Source of the DNA: Elusimicrobiota bacterium
GTDB lineage: Bacteria > Elusimicrobiota > Elusimicrobia > UBA1565 > JACRDR01
Direction of reading: 5' to 3'
Assembly (NCBI GenBank): GCA_016194745.1
Contig: JACQBA010000019.1
Location: 124,001 to 188,000 of the forward strand
DNA length: 64,000 bases
Positions 1 to 8,278 of this stretch are shown in pieces; the first letter of the stretch is position 1; every line of letters begins with the position of its first letter. The position numbers and the translations under genes were made by a program. The notes under the pieces were generated by a model. That model was not told the DNA's origin, made no database searches, and worked only from the letters and a program-made list of their open reading frames with translations.

Positions 1-1
1 C

Positions 2-1273
2 CTGCTGCTGCTCCAAGCGTTCATGATCGTCTCGGCCGCGACGATGATGTCGTTGTCGGCCGTCGTGGCCGCGCATCGCCGCGCCGTGCAGGACCTTCGG
101 GTCATCCACCGGCAGCTGGAGGAGCGGATCGACCGCCGCTCCGCGGAGCTCGCCGCCATCGTGGAGACGTCCCTCGACGCGATCATCGGGACCGACGCCG
201 AGGCCAATATCCGGAGCTGGAACTCGGGCGCGGAGCAGCTCCTCGGCTACGCTCTCGAGGAGGTGCGCGGCAGGAGCATCACGCTGCTGGCCCCTCCCGG
301 ACGCGAGGAGGAGGTCGCGCGCGCCTTCGAGACGGCCCGGACCGGCATGTCCGAATACTACGAGACGCAGCGCTTGTGCAAGAACGGGGACTTGGTCGAC
401 GTCTCGATCATCATCTCGCCCGTGCGCGACGCCTCCGGCGAAATAAAGGGGTTTTCCGCGATCTATCGCAACATCGCGCGGAGGAAGCGGGCGGAACGGG
501 AGCTCGGGCGCAAGACGGAGGAACTCATGCGTTCCAACTCCGAGCTGAGCCTCTTCGCGTCGATCGTGTCCCACGAGCTTCAGGAGCCCCTCCGGAAGAT
601 CATCGCGTTCGGAGATCTGCTCACGCAGTCCGACTCCGCGACCGAGACTCAGCGCGCGGGCTACGTCAAGCGCATGCAGGACGCCTCGCGCCGGATGCAG
701 AGGCTCATCGAGGACATCCTGGACCTCTCCCGCGTCACGACCAACGCGCGGCCTGTCGAGCCCGTCGACTTGGGCGAGGTCGCAGAGGAGGTCGCGGCCG
801 ATTTCAAGTCCCGGTTCGAGCACGTCGGCGCACGCATCGAGACCGCCGCGCTGCCCGTGGTCCTCGGGGACCCGTTCCAGGTCCGCCAGCTGTTCCAGAA
901 CCTCATCGGCAACGCGCTGAAATTCCGCGACAAGGAGCGGCCGCTGGTCCTGCGGATCTCGGAGCTCGCGCGTGCCGACGGCTTCGCCACCTTCGCGTTC
1001 GAGGACAACGGGATCGGTTTCGAGCCCGAGCACGCGCAGCGCCTGTTCAAGCCGTTCCAGCGCCTGCACCGCCGGGGCGAGTTCGAGGGCAGCGGGATGG
1101 GTCTCGCCATCTGCCAGCGCATCCTTCTCCGCCATGGCGGCGCTATTTCGGCGAGGGGCGAGCTTGGCCGCGGAGCAACGTTCGAGGTCACGCTGCCGTG
1201 GAGCGAGAAGATCGCTCAAGCGGCCGCGGAGGCCCTCGCCGCGCAGGGCAAAAGCGCTTCGCCCCCCGCCTGA
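2..1273 (+). CDS. PAS-domain sensor histidine kinase, 5' end cut by window edge
   Basis: Autophosphorylating sensor kinase at the membrane. The frame is open to the left edge, and the codons before the first ATG (position 23) encode LLLLQAF followed by a hydrophobic run, which resembles the end of a MASE1-type membrane sensor; the true start is therefore outside the window. Numbering from the ATG at 23: a short coiled coil around 20-45, a PAS domain around 43-155, a HisKA helix with phospho-acceptor H184 in SHELQEPLRK, and a HATPase domain with N-box N297 (NLIGNALKF), G1 DNGIGF and G2 GSGMGLAIC. There is no receiver domain, so the partner regulator must be separate; the single-domain receivers at 6.6-7.5 kb are candidates by proximity only. 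The family is clear; the signal sensed is unknown. Confidence 0.9.
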   Translation: MLLLQAFMIVSAATMMSLSAVVAAHRRAVQDLRVIHRQLEERIDRRSAELAAIVETSLDAIIGTDAEANIRSWNSGAEQLLGYALEEVRGRSITLLAPPGREEEVARAFETARTGMSEYYETQRLCKNGDLVDVSIIISPVRDASGEIKGFSAIYRNIARRKRAERELGRKTEELMRSNSELSLFASIVSHELQEPLRKIIAFGDLLTQSDSATETQRAGYVKRMQDASRRMQRLIEDILDLSRVTTNARPVEPVDLGEVAEEVAADFKSRFEHVGARIETAALPVVLGDPFQVRQLFQNLIGNALKFRDKERPLVLRISELARADGFATFAFEDNGIGFEPEHAQRLFKPFQRLHRRGEFEGSGMGLAICQRILLRHGGAISARGELGRGATFEVTLPWSEKIAQAAAEALAAQGKSASPPA

Positions 1274-1304
1274 GCTCCGTCGACGATCCCCCGCCAGTAT
1301 CTTG

Positions 1305-1334
1305 TTGACAAGCCGAGCGGCAGAGATATTTAAT
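1305..1334 (+). promoter_or_regulatory. Sigma70-type promoter for isocitrate lyase
   Basis: Consensus TTGACA at 1305-1310 with TTTAAT at 1329-1334 (18-base spacer) or TATTTA at 1327-1332 (16-base spacer). The GGAGG ribosome site at about 1401 and the ATG at 1412 follow, giving a leader of about 70 bases. Confidence 0.55.
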
Positions 1335-1411
1335 GTGGACCAGCGGTACATTCCGCGTCCTCATGCTGAGCCGGTTCGCCCCTGCCAACCCACCCAACGA
1401 CGGAGGCCACT

Positions 1412-2761
1412 ATGCGCCCTCACAAACACGAGTTTGAATCGCAGCGCCTCGAGAAAGAATGGAAGACCAGCCCTCGCTGGAAAGGAACGACGCGCCCCTA
1501 TTCCGGAGCCGACGTGGTCCGCCTGCGCGGCTCTGTCCGCCTGCACCACACGCTGGCCTACCTGGGCGCCAAGAAGCTCTGGCACCTCGTCAATACCGAG
1601 GATTACGTGCATGCCCTCGGCGCCGTCACCGGCAACCAGGCGGTGCAGATGGTCCGCGCCGGCCTCAAGGCCATCTACGTGAGCGGCTGGCAGGTCGCGG
1701 CCGACGCCAATGACTCCTATCAAACGTATCCCGACCAGAGCCTATACCCCGTGCTCAGCGTCCCGCACCTCGTGCAGCGGATCAACAACTCGCTCCTGCG
1801 CGCGGACCAGATCGACACCGCCAAGGGCGCACGCACCGTGCGCAGCTGGTTCGCCCCGATGGTGGCGGACGCCGAGGCCGGCTTCGGCGGACCGATCAAT
1901 TCTTTCGAGCTGATGAAGGCCATGATCACGGCGGGCGCGGCCGGCGTCCATTTCGAGGACCAGCTCGCCTCCGCCAAGAAGTGCGGCCACATGGGCGGCA
2001 AGGTGCTCGTCCCGACGCACGAGTTCATCACGAAGCTCGTCTCGGCGCGCCTCGCCTCCGACGTCCTCGGCATCCCGACCGTCATCATCGCGAGGACGGA
2101 CGCCCAGTCGGCGACGCTCCTCACGAGCGACTCCGACGAGCGGGACCGCCGGTTCATCTCGTCGCGCGAGCGCACCCCCGAGGGATTCTTCCCCGCGGCG
2201 GGCGGGCTCGACGCGGCGATCGCGCGCGCGATCTCCTACGCGCCGCACGCCGACATGATCTGGTGCGAGACGTCGACGCCCGACCTCGCGGAAGCGAAAC
2301 GCTTCGCCGAGGAAGTCCACAAGGCGCACCCGGAGAAGCTGCTCGCCTACAACTGCTCGCCCTCCTTCAACTGGAAGCGCAAGCTCGACGACGCGACGAT
2401 CGCGAAGTTCCAGCGCGAGCTCGGCGCGATGGGCTACAAGTTCCAGTTCGTGACCTTGGCCGGCTTCCACTCGCTCAACCACTCGATGTTCGAGCTCGCC
2501 TCCGAATACCGCGACGACGGCATGGCCGCGTACTCGCGCCTGCAGGAGCGGGAGTTCAAGAGCGAGTCCAGCGGCTATCAAGCGGTCAAGCACCAGGAGT
2601 TCGTCGGCACGGGCTACTTCGACGAGGTCAACCAGGTCGTCTCGGGCGGGCAAAGCTCGACCTTGGCGCTCAAGGGCTCGACGGAGGAAGAGCAGTTCCA
2701 CGACGGGATGGCCTCCGCGCCTAAGGCCACGCCGAAGAAGGCGAAGGCCGTCGTCCGATAA
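1412..2761 (+). CDS. aceA: Isocitrate lyase
   Basis: Cleaves isocitrate to succinate and glyoxylate, the first step of the glyoxylate shunt, in the cytoplasm. The catalytic signature KKCGH is at residues 189-193 with the reactive Cys191. Other family blocks are seen: [35 protein letters not shown] (split here as GVHFEDQ and KKCGHMGGK), IIARTDAQ and [10 protein letters not shown]. At 449 residues it has the usual bacterial length, with an extra Lys/Ala-rich tail of about 20 residues. The start is supported by GGAGG at about 1401. It is monocistronic, with a promoter upstream and a strong hairpin terminator downstream. No malate synthase is in the window, so the second shunt enzyme must be elsewhere. 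Confidence 0.97.
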   Translation: MRPHKHEFESQRLEKEWKTSPRWKGTTRPYSGADVVRLRGSVRLHHTLAYLGAKKLWHLVNTEDYVHALGAVTGNQAVQMVRAGLKAIYVSGWQVAADANDSYQTYPDQSLYPVLSVPHLVQRINNSLLRADQIDTAKGARTVRSWFAPMVADAEAGFGGPINSFELMKAMITAGAAGVHFEDQLASAKKCGHMGGKVLVPTHEFITKLVSARLASDVLGIPTVIIARTDAQSATLLTSDSDERDRRFISSRERTPEGFFPAAGGLDAAIARAISYAPHADMIWCETSTPDLAEAKRFAEEVHKAHPEKLLAYNCSPSFNWKRKLDDATIAKFQRELGAMGYKFQFVTLAGFHSLNHSMFELASEYRDDGMAAYSRLQEREFKSESSGYQAVKHQEFVGTGYFDEVNQVVSGGQSSTLALKGSTEEEQFHDGMASAPKATPKKAKAVVR

Positions 2762-2782
2762 GCGCGCCTTTACGACGAGTAC

Positions 2783-2815
2783 GGAGCCCCGCCCAAGCGG
2801 GGCTCCTTCGTTTTC
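2783..2815 (+). terminator. Intrinsic terminator after isocitrate lyase
   Basis: Perfect 10-bp stem GGAGCCCCGC / GCGGGGCTCC (2783-2792 with 2797-2806), loop CCAA, followed by a T-rich tail with TTCGTTTT. Confidence 0.85.
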
Positions 2816-2959
2816 CGCCGAAAAAATAGCATACACCCTTCGGCCTAGGAGGCCGGGGCCCGCATTCGGCGGGAGCATTTCCCCGGGTAGCCCAGGCCCG
2901 TGGCGCGCCGGACTGCTACTCTTCCCGAGACGCCGAGGGGGGGCGGCGAGGAGGAATTC

Positions 2960-3415
2960 ATGAAACAGCCCTGCCGCCGCACCCGCCGCCTGCCGCTCGC
3001 CGTCGCCGCTCTGTCCGCGATCGTCTCCCTCGCGCTCCCGCGGGCCGCCAGAGCCAATGAGGACAACATGGAGGTCGCCTGCAGGTACACCATCCGCTAC
3101 GGCGATCCCGCAAAGGCCGCGGTGAACGGAAAGGCCGTCGTCCCCGCGACCGTCAGCGGCTCCCCGAAGCAGCTGCGCGCCGAAGGCGTCCTGGCGACCG
3201 AGAACGAGCGCTCCCTGGCGCTCAGCGTCGTCGCCACCCGGCGTGACGGCGCTCACTGGAACGCGACGTGGAAGAAGGCGACCGGCGAGCTGCTGGGACG
3301 CTTCGAGCGGACCAAAGGCGACGAGGGCGTCCGCTTCGAGATCTTCAGTATCGAGCAGGGGCCCGACGTGGTGAGCCGCATCGCCGTCGCCTGCGAGATG
3401 CAGGAGAAGGACTAG
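2960..3415 (+). CDS. Exported protein of unknown function
   Basis: 151 residues. The ATG at 2960 is chosen because a GAGGAGG ribosome site lies just upstream and a classical signal peptide follows: a basic N-terminus (KQPCRRTRR), a hydrophobic core around residues 12-30, and a cleavage site near ARA|N. The mature part has two cysteines, near its start (VACRYTIRYG) and near its end (AVACEMQ), which could form a disulfide, and it looks beta-rich. An extended -10 box TGCTACTCT lies about 30 bases upstream of the ATG. I do not recognise the family. It sits alone between two genes of central metabolism. Confidence 0.75.
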   Translation: MKQPCRRTRRLPLAVAALSAIVSLALPRAARANEDNMEVACRYTIRYGDPAKAAVNGKAVVPATVSGSPKQLRAEGVLATENERSLALSVVATRRDGAHWNATWKKATGELLGRFERTKGDEGVRFEIFSIEQGPDVVSRIAVACEMQEKD

Positions 3416-3485
3416 AGGCGATCTAGGCGCTGGCCAGCGGCCGCCGGTAATTCCTATAATTTACCGTCGGCACTGCGCCAGCGCC

Positions 3486-4841
3486 ATGAACCCTCCGTAC
3501 GGCTATCCTCGCGGCGACGTCTTCTACCGAAGCCTCTCGCGGAAATTCCCCAAGATCGTCCGCGGCGAGGGCTGCTGGCTCTACGACGAGGCCGGGAAGG
3601 CGTACCTCGACGCGTGCGGGGGGGCCTACGTGGCCAATCTCGGGCACGGCGTCACGGAGATCGCCCAGGCCATCGGCGAGCAGGCCGCGAAGGTCGCCTA
3701 CGTCAACGGCACGCAGTTCACGAGCGAGCCCGTCGAGGCGCTGGCGCGCGAGCTCGCCGAGCTGAGTCCGGGGGACCTGAAGAAGTCGTACTTCCTCTCG
3801 AGCGGCTCGGAGGCCGTCGAGGCCGCGCTCAAGTTCGCCCGTCAGTACTGGGTCGAGAAAGGAAAGCCCTCCAAGCACAAGATCCTTACGCAGACGCCCG
3901 GCTACCACGGCAACACGCTTCTCGCCCTCTCGGCTTCGGCGCGCGGCAAGTACAAGACCTACTACAAACCGTGGCTCGTCGACGTCGGCATGGTCCCCGC
4001 GCCCTACGCCTACCGCTGCGCCTGCCGCGGCGACTCCAAGGACTGCCCGAGCTGCTCCGGCAGCGTCCTCGAGGAGATCATCCTCCGCGAGGGTCCGGCG
4101 AACGTCGCGGCGTTCGTCATGGAGCCCGTCGGCGGCTCCTCGACCGGCGGCTCGGTCCCGCGTCCCGACTACTGGAAGCGGGTGCGCGAGATCTGCGACC
4201 GCCACGAGGTCCTTCTTATCGCCGACGAGGTCCTCACCGGCGCGGGCCGCACGGGCAAGTGGTGCGCGATGGAACATTTCGGCGCCGTGCCGGACCTCAT
4301 GACTCTCGGCAAGGGGCTCAGCGGCGGCTACGTCCCGATCTCGGCCCTGGTCGCGCCCGAGCGCCTGATCGACGTCCTCGCCAAGAGCGACGGCCTCATG
4401 CACGCGCAGACCTTCTCCCACACGCCGACCCTGTGCGCGGCCGGGCTTGCGGCCGTGCGGCGCCTGCGGAGCCAGCGATTGATCGAGCGGGCGCGGGACA
4501 CGGGCAAGATCCTGCAGGACCGCCTGTCGGCTCTCGCCTCGCTTCACGGCGTCGGCGACGTGCGCGGGATCGGCATGCTGCTCGGCGTCGAATTCGTGCG
4601 GGACAAAGACTCCCGCGCTCCCTTCCCGCGCTCTCTCAAGATGGCGGAGACGTTCGTCGCCCACGCGCTCGAAGAGGGGCTCGTCGTGTGGCCGAACACG
4701 GGGCAGGCGGACGGAGAGAACGGCGACCTCGTCATGATCGCCCCGCCGTTCACCATCTCCAAGGACGAAATCGAGCAGATCGCGCTCAAGTTCGAGCGCG
4801 CGCTCGAGCGCACGATTCGCACCCTGACGGCAAAGACATGA
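3486..4841 (+). CDS. Class III PLP-dependent aminotransferase
   Basis: Fold-type I transaminase of 451 residues that moves an amino group from an omega- or alpha-amino donor to a keto acid. The DEVLTGAGRTG block supplies the PLP-binding Asp, and K276 in TLGKGLSGGY is the Schiff-base lysine; SSGSEAVEAALKFARQ binds the cofactor phosphate. An unusual insert between residues about 175 and 195 (YRCACRGDSKDCPSC) carries four cysteines in two pairs, as in the YodT/BioA-like subgroup. It is followed after 112 bases by a glutamate-semialdehyde-type dehydrogenase, consistent with an aminotransferase making an aldehyde that the next enzyme oxidises. The substrate cannot be fixed from sequence; lysine, beta-lysine, ornithine or GABA-type donors are possible. 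Confidence 0.9.
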   Translation: MNPPYGYPRGDVFYRSLSRKFPKIVRGEGCWLYDEAGKAYLDACGGAYVANLGHGVTEIAQAIGEQAAKVAYVNGTQFTSEPVEALARELAELSPGDLKKSYFLSSGSEAVEAALKFARQYWVEKGKPSKHKILTQTPGYHGNTLLALSASARGKYKTYYKPWLVDVGMVPAPYAYRCACRGDSKDCPSCSGSVLEEIILREGPANVAAFVMEPVGGSSTGGSVPRPDYWKRVREICDRHEVLLIADEVLTGAGRTGKWCAMEHFGAVPDLMTLGKGLSGGYVPISALVAPERLIDVLAKSDGLMHAQTFSHTPTLCAAGLAAVRRLRSQRLIERARDTGKILQDRLSALASLHGVGDVRGIGMLLGVEFVRDKDSRAPFPRSLKMAETFVAHALEEGLVVWPNTGQADGENGDLVMIAPPFTISKDEIEQIALKFERALERTIRTLTAKT

Positions 4842-4858
4842 GCGCGGGAATCGGCGGA

Positions 4859-4930
4859 CGGGGATCGGAGTTCGGACGGCGCTTCGTAAAGCGGTCGTTC
4901 CGCTCCCCGAACCCCGACCTCCGATCCCCG
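4859..4930. repeat. Interrupted palindrome between aminotransferase and dehydrogenase genes
   Basis: Perfect 12-base inverted arms CGGGGATCGGAG (4859-4870) and CTCCGATCCCCG (4919-4930) enclose a second pair, TTCGG (4871-4875) with CCGAA (4907-4911), and an inner CGCTT/AAGCG hairpin. The element ends 12 bases before the GGAGG ribosome site of the next gene. It could be an intercistronic RNA hairpin or a small REP/MITE-like repeat. Confidence 0.7.
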
Positions 4931-4953
4931 GAAAGATACATGGAGGCGTTCCA

Positions 4954-6534
4954 ATGACCACGGCTACGGCACCGAAGCAGTTCAAGATCACCTACTCCTC
5001 CGCGAACGCGGACATGACGGAGTTCCACCGGATGTTCGACGAGGCGCTCGCGAAAATGAAGGCGCAGGCCGGCAAGGAGCACCCGCTCTACATCGACTAC
5101 AAGCCCGTGTCCTCTCCCTCGTCGCCGATCGTCGACACCTCCCCGATCGACACCTCCTTCGTCCTGGGGAAGTTCGCGGCCGCGACCCCCGAGCACGTCG
5201 ACCAGGCCGTACGTTCCGCGCACAAGGCGCAGAAGGCGTGGGCGCGCACCCCGTGGCAGGACCGCCTCAAGATCATGCGCAAGGCGGCCGAGATCATCCG
5301 CGAGCGAAAGTTCGAAATCGGCGCGGTGATGAGCCTTGAGGTCGGCAAGAGCCGGATGGAGGCGATGGGCGACGCCGAGGAATCCGCCGACCTCATCGAC
5401 TACTACTGCCACCAGATGGAGGAGGCCGACGGCTACGTCAAGCCTCTCGGAAAGCTTTCTCCCAACGAGAAGACCTGCTCGGTGCTTCGGCCCTTCGGGG
5501 TCTTCGTCTGCATCGCGCCGTTCAACTTCCCGATGGCGCTGTCGACCGGGATGTCCTCGGCCGCGCTCATGGCGGGCAACGCGGTCGTCTACAAGCCCGC
5601 GCAGGACACGCCCTGGACCGGCCTCATGCTCTACCACGTCTACAAGGACGCCGGCGTGCCGACGGGCGTCTTCCATTACGTCACGGGCACCGGCTCGGCC
5701 ATCGGGGACGCCTTGTGGCGCAGCCCGCTCGTAGACGGCATCGTCTTCACGGGCTCCAAGGAAGTCGGCATGCGCATGGTCAAGGAGTTCAGCAAGGACT
5801 GGCCGAAACCCGCGCTCATGGAGCTGGGGGGGAAGAACCCCGCGATCGTGACCGAGTCCGCGGACCTGGACCTGGCCGCCGAAGGCATCATGAAGTCGGC
5901 CTTCGGACTGCAAGGGCAGAAGTGCTCCGCCTGCTCCAGGGTGTACGTTGACAGGAAGGTGTCGGCGCCCTTCCTCGAGAAGCTCCTGGCCAAGACCCAG
6001 GCGATCACCCTGGGCGATCCGACGCAGAAGGACGTCTACTTCGGGCCCGTAATCAACGCGAAGGCCGTGAGGACCTTCGAGCAAGCCGCCGCGCTCGCGA
6101 AGAAGACGGGCAAGGTCCTGGCCGGCGGCGAGCGTCTCAAGGGCGGCGTCTTCGACAAGGGGAATTTCGTCGCCCCGACGATCGTCGAGCTCCCGCTCGA
6201 CCACGAGCTCTTCCGCAACGAGCTCTTCGTCCCGTTCCTGTCGGTCGGTATCGTGGAGAGCCTCCACCAAGCCATCGCCGAGTCCAACAAGGCGGAATAC
6301 GGGCTGACGGCGGGCATCTTCTCCAAGAAAAAGGAAGAGATCGAGCGCTTCTTCGACGAGATCGAATCGGGCGTCTGCTACGCCAATCGGCGCACGGGAG
6401 CGACGACGGGCGCGTGGCCGGGCGTGCAGTCGTTCTGCGGCTGGAAGGGCTCGGGCTCGACCGGAAAGGGCGGGTGCGGCCCCTATTACGTGGCTCAGTT
6501 CATGCGGGAGCAGAGCCGGACGGTCATGGAGTGA
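4954..6534 (+). CDS. Aldehyde dehydrogenase, RocA/P5C-dehydrogenase type
   Basis: NAD(P)-dependent aldehyde dehydrogenase, 526 residues, cytoplasmic. The active-site general base is E290 in ELGGKNPAIV and the nucleophile is C324 in GQKCSACSRVYV; the QGQKCSACSR block and the FTGSKEVGMRM block match the L-glutamate-gamma-semialdehyde dehydrogenase (RocA) branch. It would oxidise glutamate-5-semialdehyde or a related omega-semialdehyde to the acid. GGAGG at 4942-4946 supports the start. It probably forms an operon with the upstream aminotransferase. A second, eukaryote-like P5C dehydrogenase is encoded at 43.6-45.2 kb, so this copy may serve another aldehyde. Confidence 0.9.
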   Translation: MTTATAPKQFKITYSSANADMTEFHRMFDEALAKMKAQAGKEHPLYIDYKPVSSPSSPIVDTSPIDTSFVLGKFAAATPEHVDQAVRSAHKAQKAWARTPWQDRLKIMRKAAEIIRERKFEIGAVMSLEVGKSRMEAMGDAEESADLIDYYCHQMEEADGYVKPLGKLSPNEKTCSVLRPFGVFVCIAPFNFPMALSTGMSSAALMAGNAVVYKPAQDTPWTGLMLYHVYKDAGVPTGVFHYVTGTGSAIGDALWRSPLVDGIVFTGSKEVGMRMVKEFSKDWPKPALMELGGKNPAIVTESADLDLAAEGIMKSAFGLQGQKCSACSRVYVDRKVSAPFLEKLLAKTQAITLGDPTQKDVYFGPVINAKAVRTFEQAAALAKKTGKVLAGGERLKGGVFDKGNFVAPTIVELPLDHELFRNELFVPFLSVGIVESLHQAIAESNKAEYGLTAGIFSKKKEEIERFFDEIESGVCYANRRTGATTGAWPGVQSFCGWKGSGSTGKGGCGPYYVAQFMREQSRTVME

Positions 6535-6570
6535 GCCAAGCAGCCCTCCGCGCCGTGCCCAAATTGACAA

Positions 6571-6599
6571 TTGACAGTCGGCGCGTTTACCGTTAAGCT
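6571..6599 (+). promoter_or_regulatory. Promoter of the first single-domain response regulator
   Basis: TTGACA at 6571-6576, a 17-base spacer, then TAAGCT at 6594-6599. A second TTGACA lies at 6564-6569. The ATG at 6610 is only 10 bases beyond the -10 box. The same TTGACA-17-TAAGCT arrangement recurs at 18395-18423. Confidence 0.6.
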
Positions 6600-6609
6600 T
6601 ACTCATTCT

Positions 6610-6993
6610 ATGGCTGAACTCACGAAGGTCCTCGTCATCGAGGACCATCCCGCGACGCGTGCGCTGGTCAAGATGATCCTCGAGTCCGAGGGCTACGCCG
6701 TCACGCTCGCGATCGACGGCGAGAGCGGCGTGCAGATGGCCGTCTCGGAACCCCCGAACCTGATCGTCGTCGACATCATGATGCCCAACATGTCGGGTTG
6801 GGACGTCATCAAGACTCTGCGCGCCGACCGCAGGTGCCGGAACGTTCCCATCCTCGTCTGCACGGTGAAGGACACCCCGGTCGACCTCGACATGAGCCGC
6901 AACCTGGGGGCGGGCGACCACCTGGTCAAGCCCTTCGAGCCCAAGATCCTCCGCGAGAAGGTCAAGAAGCTCCTCAGTCCCGCACCGAAATAA
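6610..6993 (+). CDS. Single-domain response regulator (receiver only)
   Basis: 127 residues, a single CheY/DivK-like receiver. The acidic pair is in VIEDHPATR, the phospho-acceptor is D55 in VVDIMMP, the switch Thr is in CTVK and the conserved Lys is in HLVKPFEPK. There is no output domain, so it acts by protein contact or as a phosphorelay intermediate. The ATG at 6610 is chosen because the receiver fold begins four residues later and the promoter sits just upstream. The neighbouring gene at 7071 is a close tandem paralogue. Confidence 0.92.
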   Translation: MAELTKVLVIEDHPATRALVKMILESEGYAVTLAIDGESGVQMAVSEPPNLIVVDIMMPNMSGWDVIKTLRADRRCRNVPILVCTVKDTPVDLDMSRNLGAGDHLVKPFEPKILREKVKKLLSPAPK

Positions 6994-7018
6994 CGCCTCG
7001 CCGTCGCCTCCCGCCTCA

Positions 7019-7047
7019 TTGACAATTTCGAGTTTTGGGTCTATGCT
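7019..7047 (+). promoter_or_regulatory. Promoter of the second single-domain response regulator
   Basis: TTGACA (7019-7024), 17-base spacer, TATGCT (7042-7047); GAGGAGG precedes the ATG at 7071. The second copy thus has its own promoter. Confidence 0.7.
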
Positions 7048-7070
7048 AAGCGGAGTCGGCGAGGAGGACC

Positions 7071-7484
7071 ATGACCCCTTCCCAAAGCAACCCTAAGCCG
7101 TTCCAGCCGAAAATCCTCGTAATCGAGGATCACCCCGCGACCCGCTCCCTGGTCAAGATGATCCTCGAGCCGGAAGGCTATTCTGTCACCTTCGCCAACG
7201 ACGGCGACATGGGCATCGAAATGGCCATGAGCGACCTGCCGCAGCTCGTGATCGTCGACATCATGATGAAGAACGTCTCCGGGTGGGACGTGATCAAGAC
7301 GCTGCGCGCCGACGCGCGGTTCAAGCGCATCCCGATCCTCGTCTGCACGGTGAAAAACAGCCCGGTCGACATGGACATGAGCATGCGCCTGGGCGCCGGG
7401 GACCATCTGGTCAAGCCCTTCGAACCGAAGGTTCTTCGGGAAAAGGTGAAGCGCCTGCTCCTCGTCGCCGAGACCGCGAAGTAG
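7071..7484 (+). CDS. Single-domain response regulator, tandem paralogue
   Basis: 137 residues, receiver only. It shares most of its sequence with the preceding gene (IEDHPATR, LVKMILE, GWDVIKTLRAD, GAGDHLVKPFEPK) but has an extra 8-residue polar N-terminus. Phospho-acceptor D63 is in IVDIMMK, where the usual Pro after MM is Lys. A good GAGGAGG ribosome site and its own promoter suggest independent expression. The stop lies one base from the end of the convergent methyltransferase gene. It is probably a recent tandem duplication; the partner kinase is unknown. Confidence 0.92.
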   Translation: MTPSQSNPKPFQPKILVIEDHPATRSLVKMILEPEGYSVTFANDGDMGIEMAMSDLPQLVIVDIMMKNVSGWDVIKTLRADARFKRIPILVCTVKNSPVDMDMSMRLGAGDHLVKPFEPKVLREKVKRLLLVAETAK

Positions 7485-7485
7485 C

Positions 7486-8238
7486 CTAGCGCCGCCAGAC
7501 TCCGACCACGTAGCGGTTGTCCTGCTCATAACCGCGCGCGCCGCGCCAGCGCGAGCGCACGTATCGCGCGACCCTCCGCCGCTGCGCCGCCGACATCATC
7601 CGGTACGGGACCAGGAGCTCAAGCTCGACGAGGAAATACTCGAGCTGCTTCCTCGTCCCGCGAAAGCGGAAGGGCGCGGAGTATCGCAGCAGCTTGTCGG
7701 CGCCTCCGGCGGCCGTCTTGAAGAACTCCTCGGGCGCGGTGTAGGAGAAGTTCGGCGACACCTTGAGGAGCGCCGAAAGCTCCGCCACGCTCTTGAACCA
7801 GCCGGAGTCGCCCGCGCTCATGACGACGACGAGCCGGCCCCCCGGCTTGAGCCAGCCGAGCGCGGTCTCGAGGAAGCGCTCCCAGCCGTCGAGAGGGATG
7901 TAGTACAGCATGTGCGACGCGAGGATGAGGTCGAAGGAACGCGGCCGGAACTTCGCCCGTTGGACCGTCGTGCGGAGAACTCTCGCTCGAGGCAGTCTTC
8001 GCGCGAGCGCCTCCGCGAACCGCGCCTGCGGCTCGACCGCGACGATCTCGCGCGCGTGCTCCGCGAGCACTTGGGTCGCCTTCCCGTCGCCCGGGCCGAT
8101 GTCGAGAGCCCGCCCGCAGCGCACGCCGCGCAGGAGCCTCCTCAGCCGGGACGCGAGGACCTCCTTTTCCCGGGTATGGAGGAGATAGCCTTCGGTGAAG
8201 ACGCGCGCGTACTCTGGATCCGATTCGGGCCGGGCCAT
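7486..8238 (-). CDS. SAM-dependent class I methyltransferase
   Basis: 250 residues from the ATG at 8238, chosen because the family-like region begins there and a TATAAT box lies 9 bases upstream. The SAM-binding motif I is ALDIGPGDGKAT, followed by acidic motif VAVEPQ and post-motif FDLILASHMLYYIP, as in ubiE/methyltransf_11/25 proteins. The C-terminal half (about 160-250) is basic and does not identify the substrate. It is divergent from the aminotransferase at 8279 and convergent with the response regulator. Confidence 0.85.
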   Translation of the reverse strand: MARPESDPEYARVFTEGYLLHTREKEVLASRLRRLLRGVRCGRALDIGPGDGKATQVLAEHAREIVAVEPQARFAEALARRLPRARVLRTTVQRAKFRPRSFDLILASHMLYYIPLDGWERFLETALGWLKPGGRLVVVMSAGDSGWFKSVAELSALLKVSPNFSYTAPEEFFKTAAGGADKLLRYSAPFRFRGTRKQLEYFLVELELLVPYRMMSAAQRRRVARYVRSRWRGARGYEQDNRYVVGVWRR

Positions 8239-8247
8239 GTCGCCGAT

Positions 8248-8257
8248 ATTATATAAT
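8248..8257. promoter_or_regulatory. Overlapping divergent -10 boxes
   Basis: TATAAT is read on the minus strand (8253 to 8248) 9 bases before the methyltransferase ATG, and on the plus strand (8252-8257) 21 bases before the aminotransferase ATG. The two boxes share two bases, so polymerase binding in one direction should exclude the other. Confidence 0.55.
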
Positions 8258-8278
8258 GGGTTTTCCCGGAGCGCGACC

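Noticed and set aside
1742..3256. 504-codon minus-strand open frame over isocitrate lyase
   Set aside because: Antisense shadow of the lyase, whose active-site motif and promoter are certain.
4786..6921. 711-codon open frame on the minus strand
   Set aside because: Antisense to a clear aldehyde dehydrogenase with catalytic residues; the translation is Arg/Asp/Leu-rich shadow.
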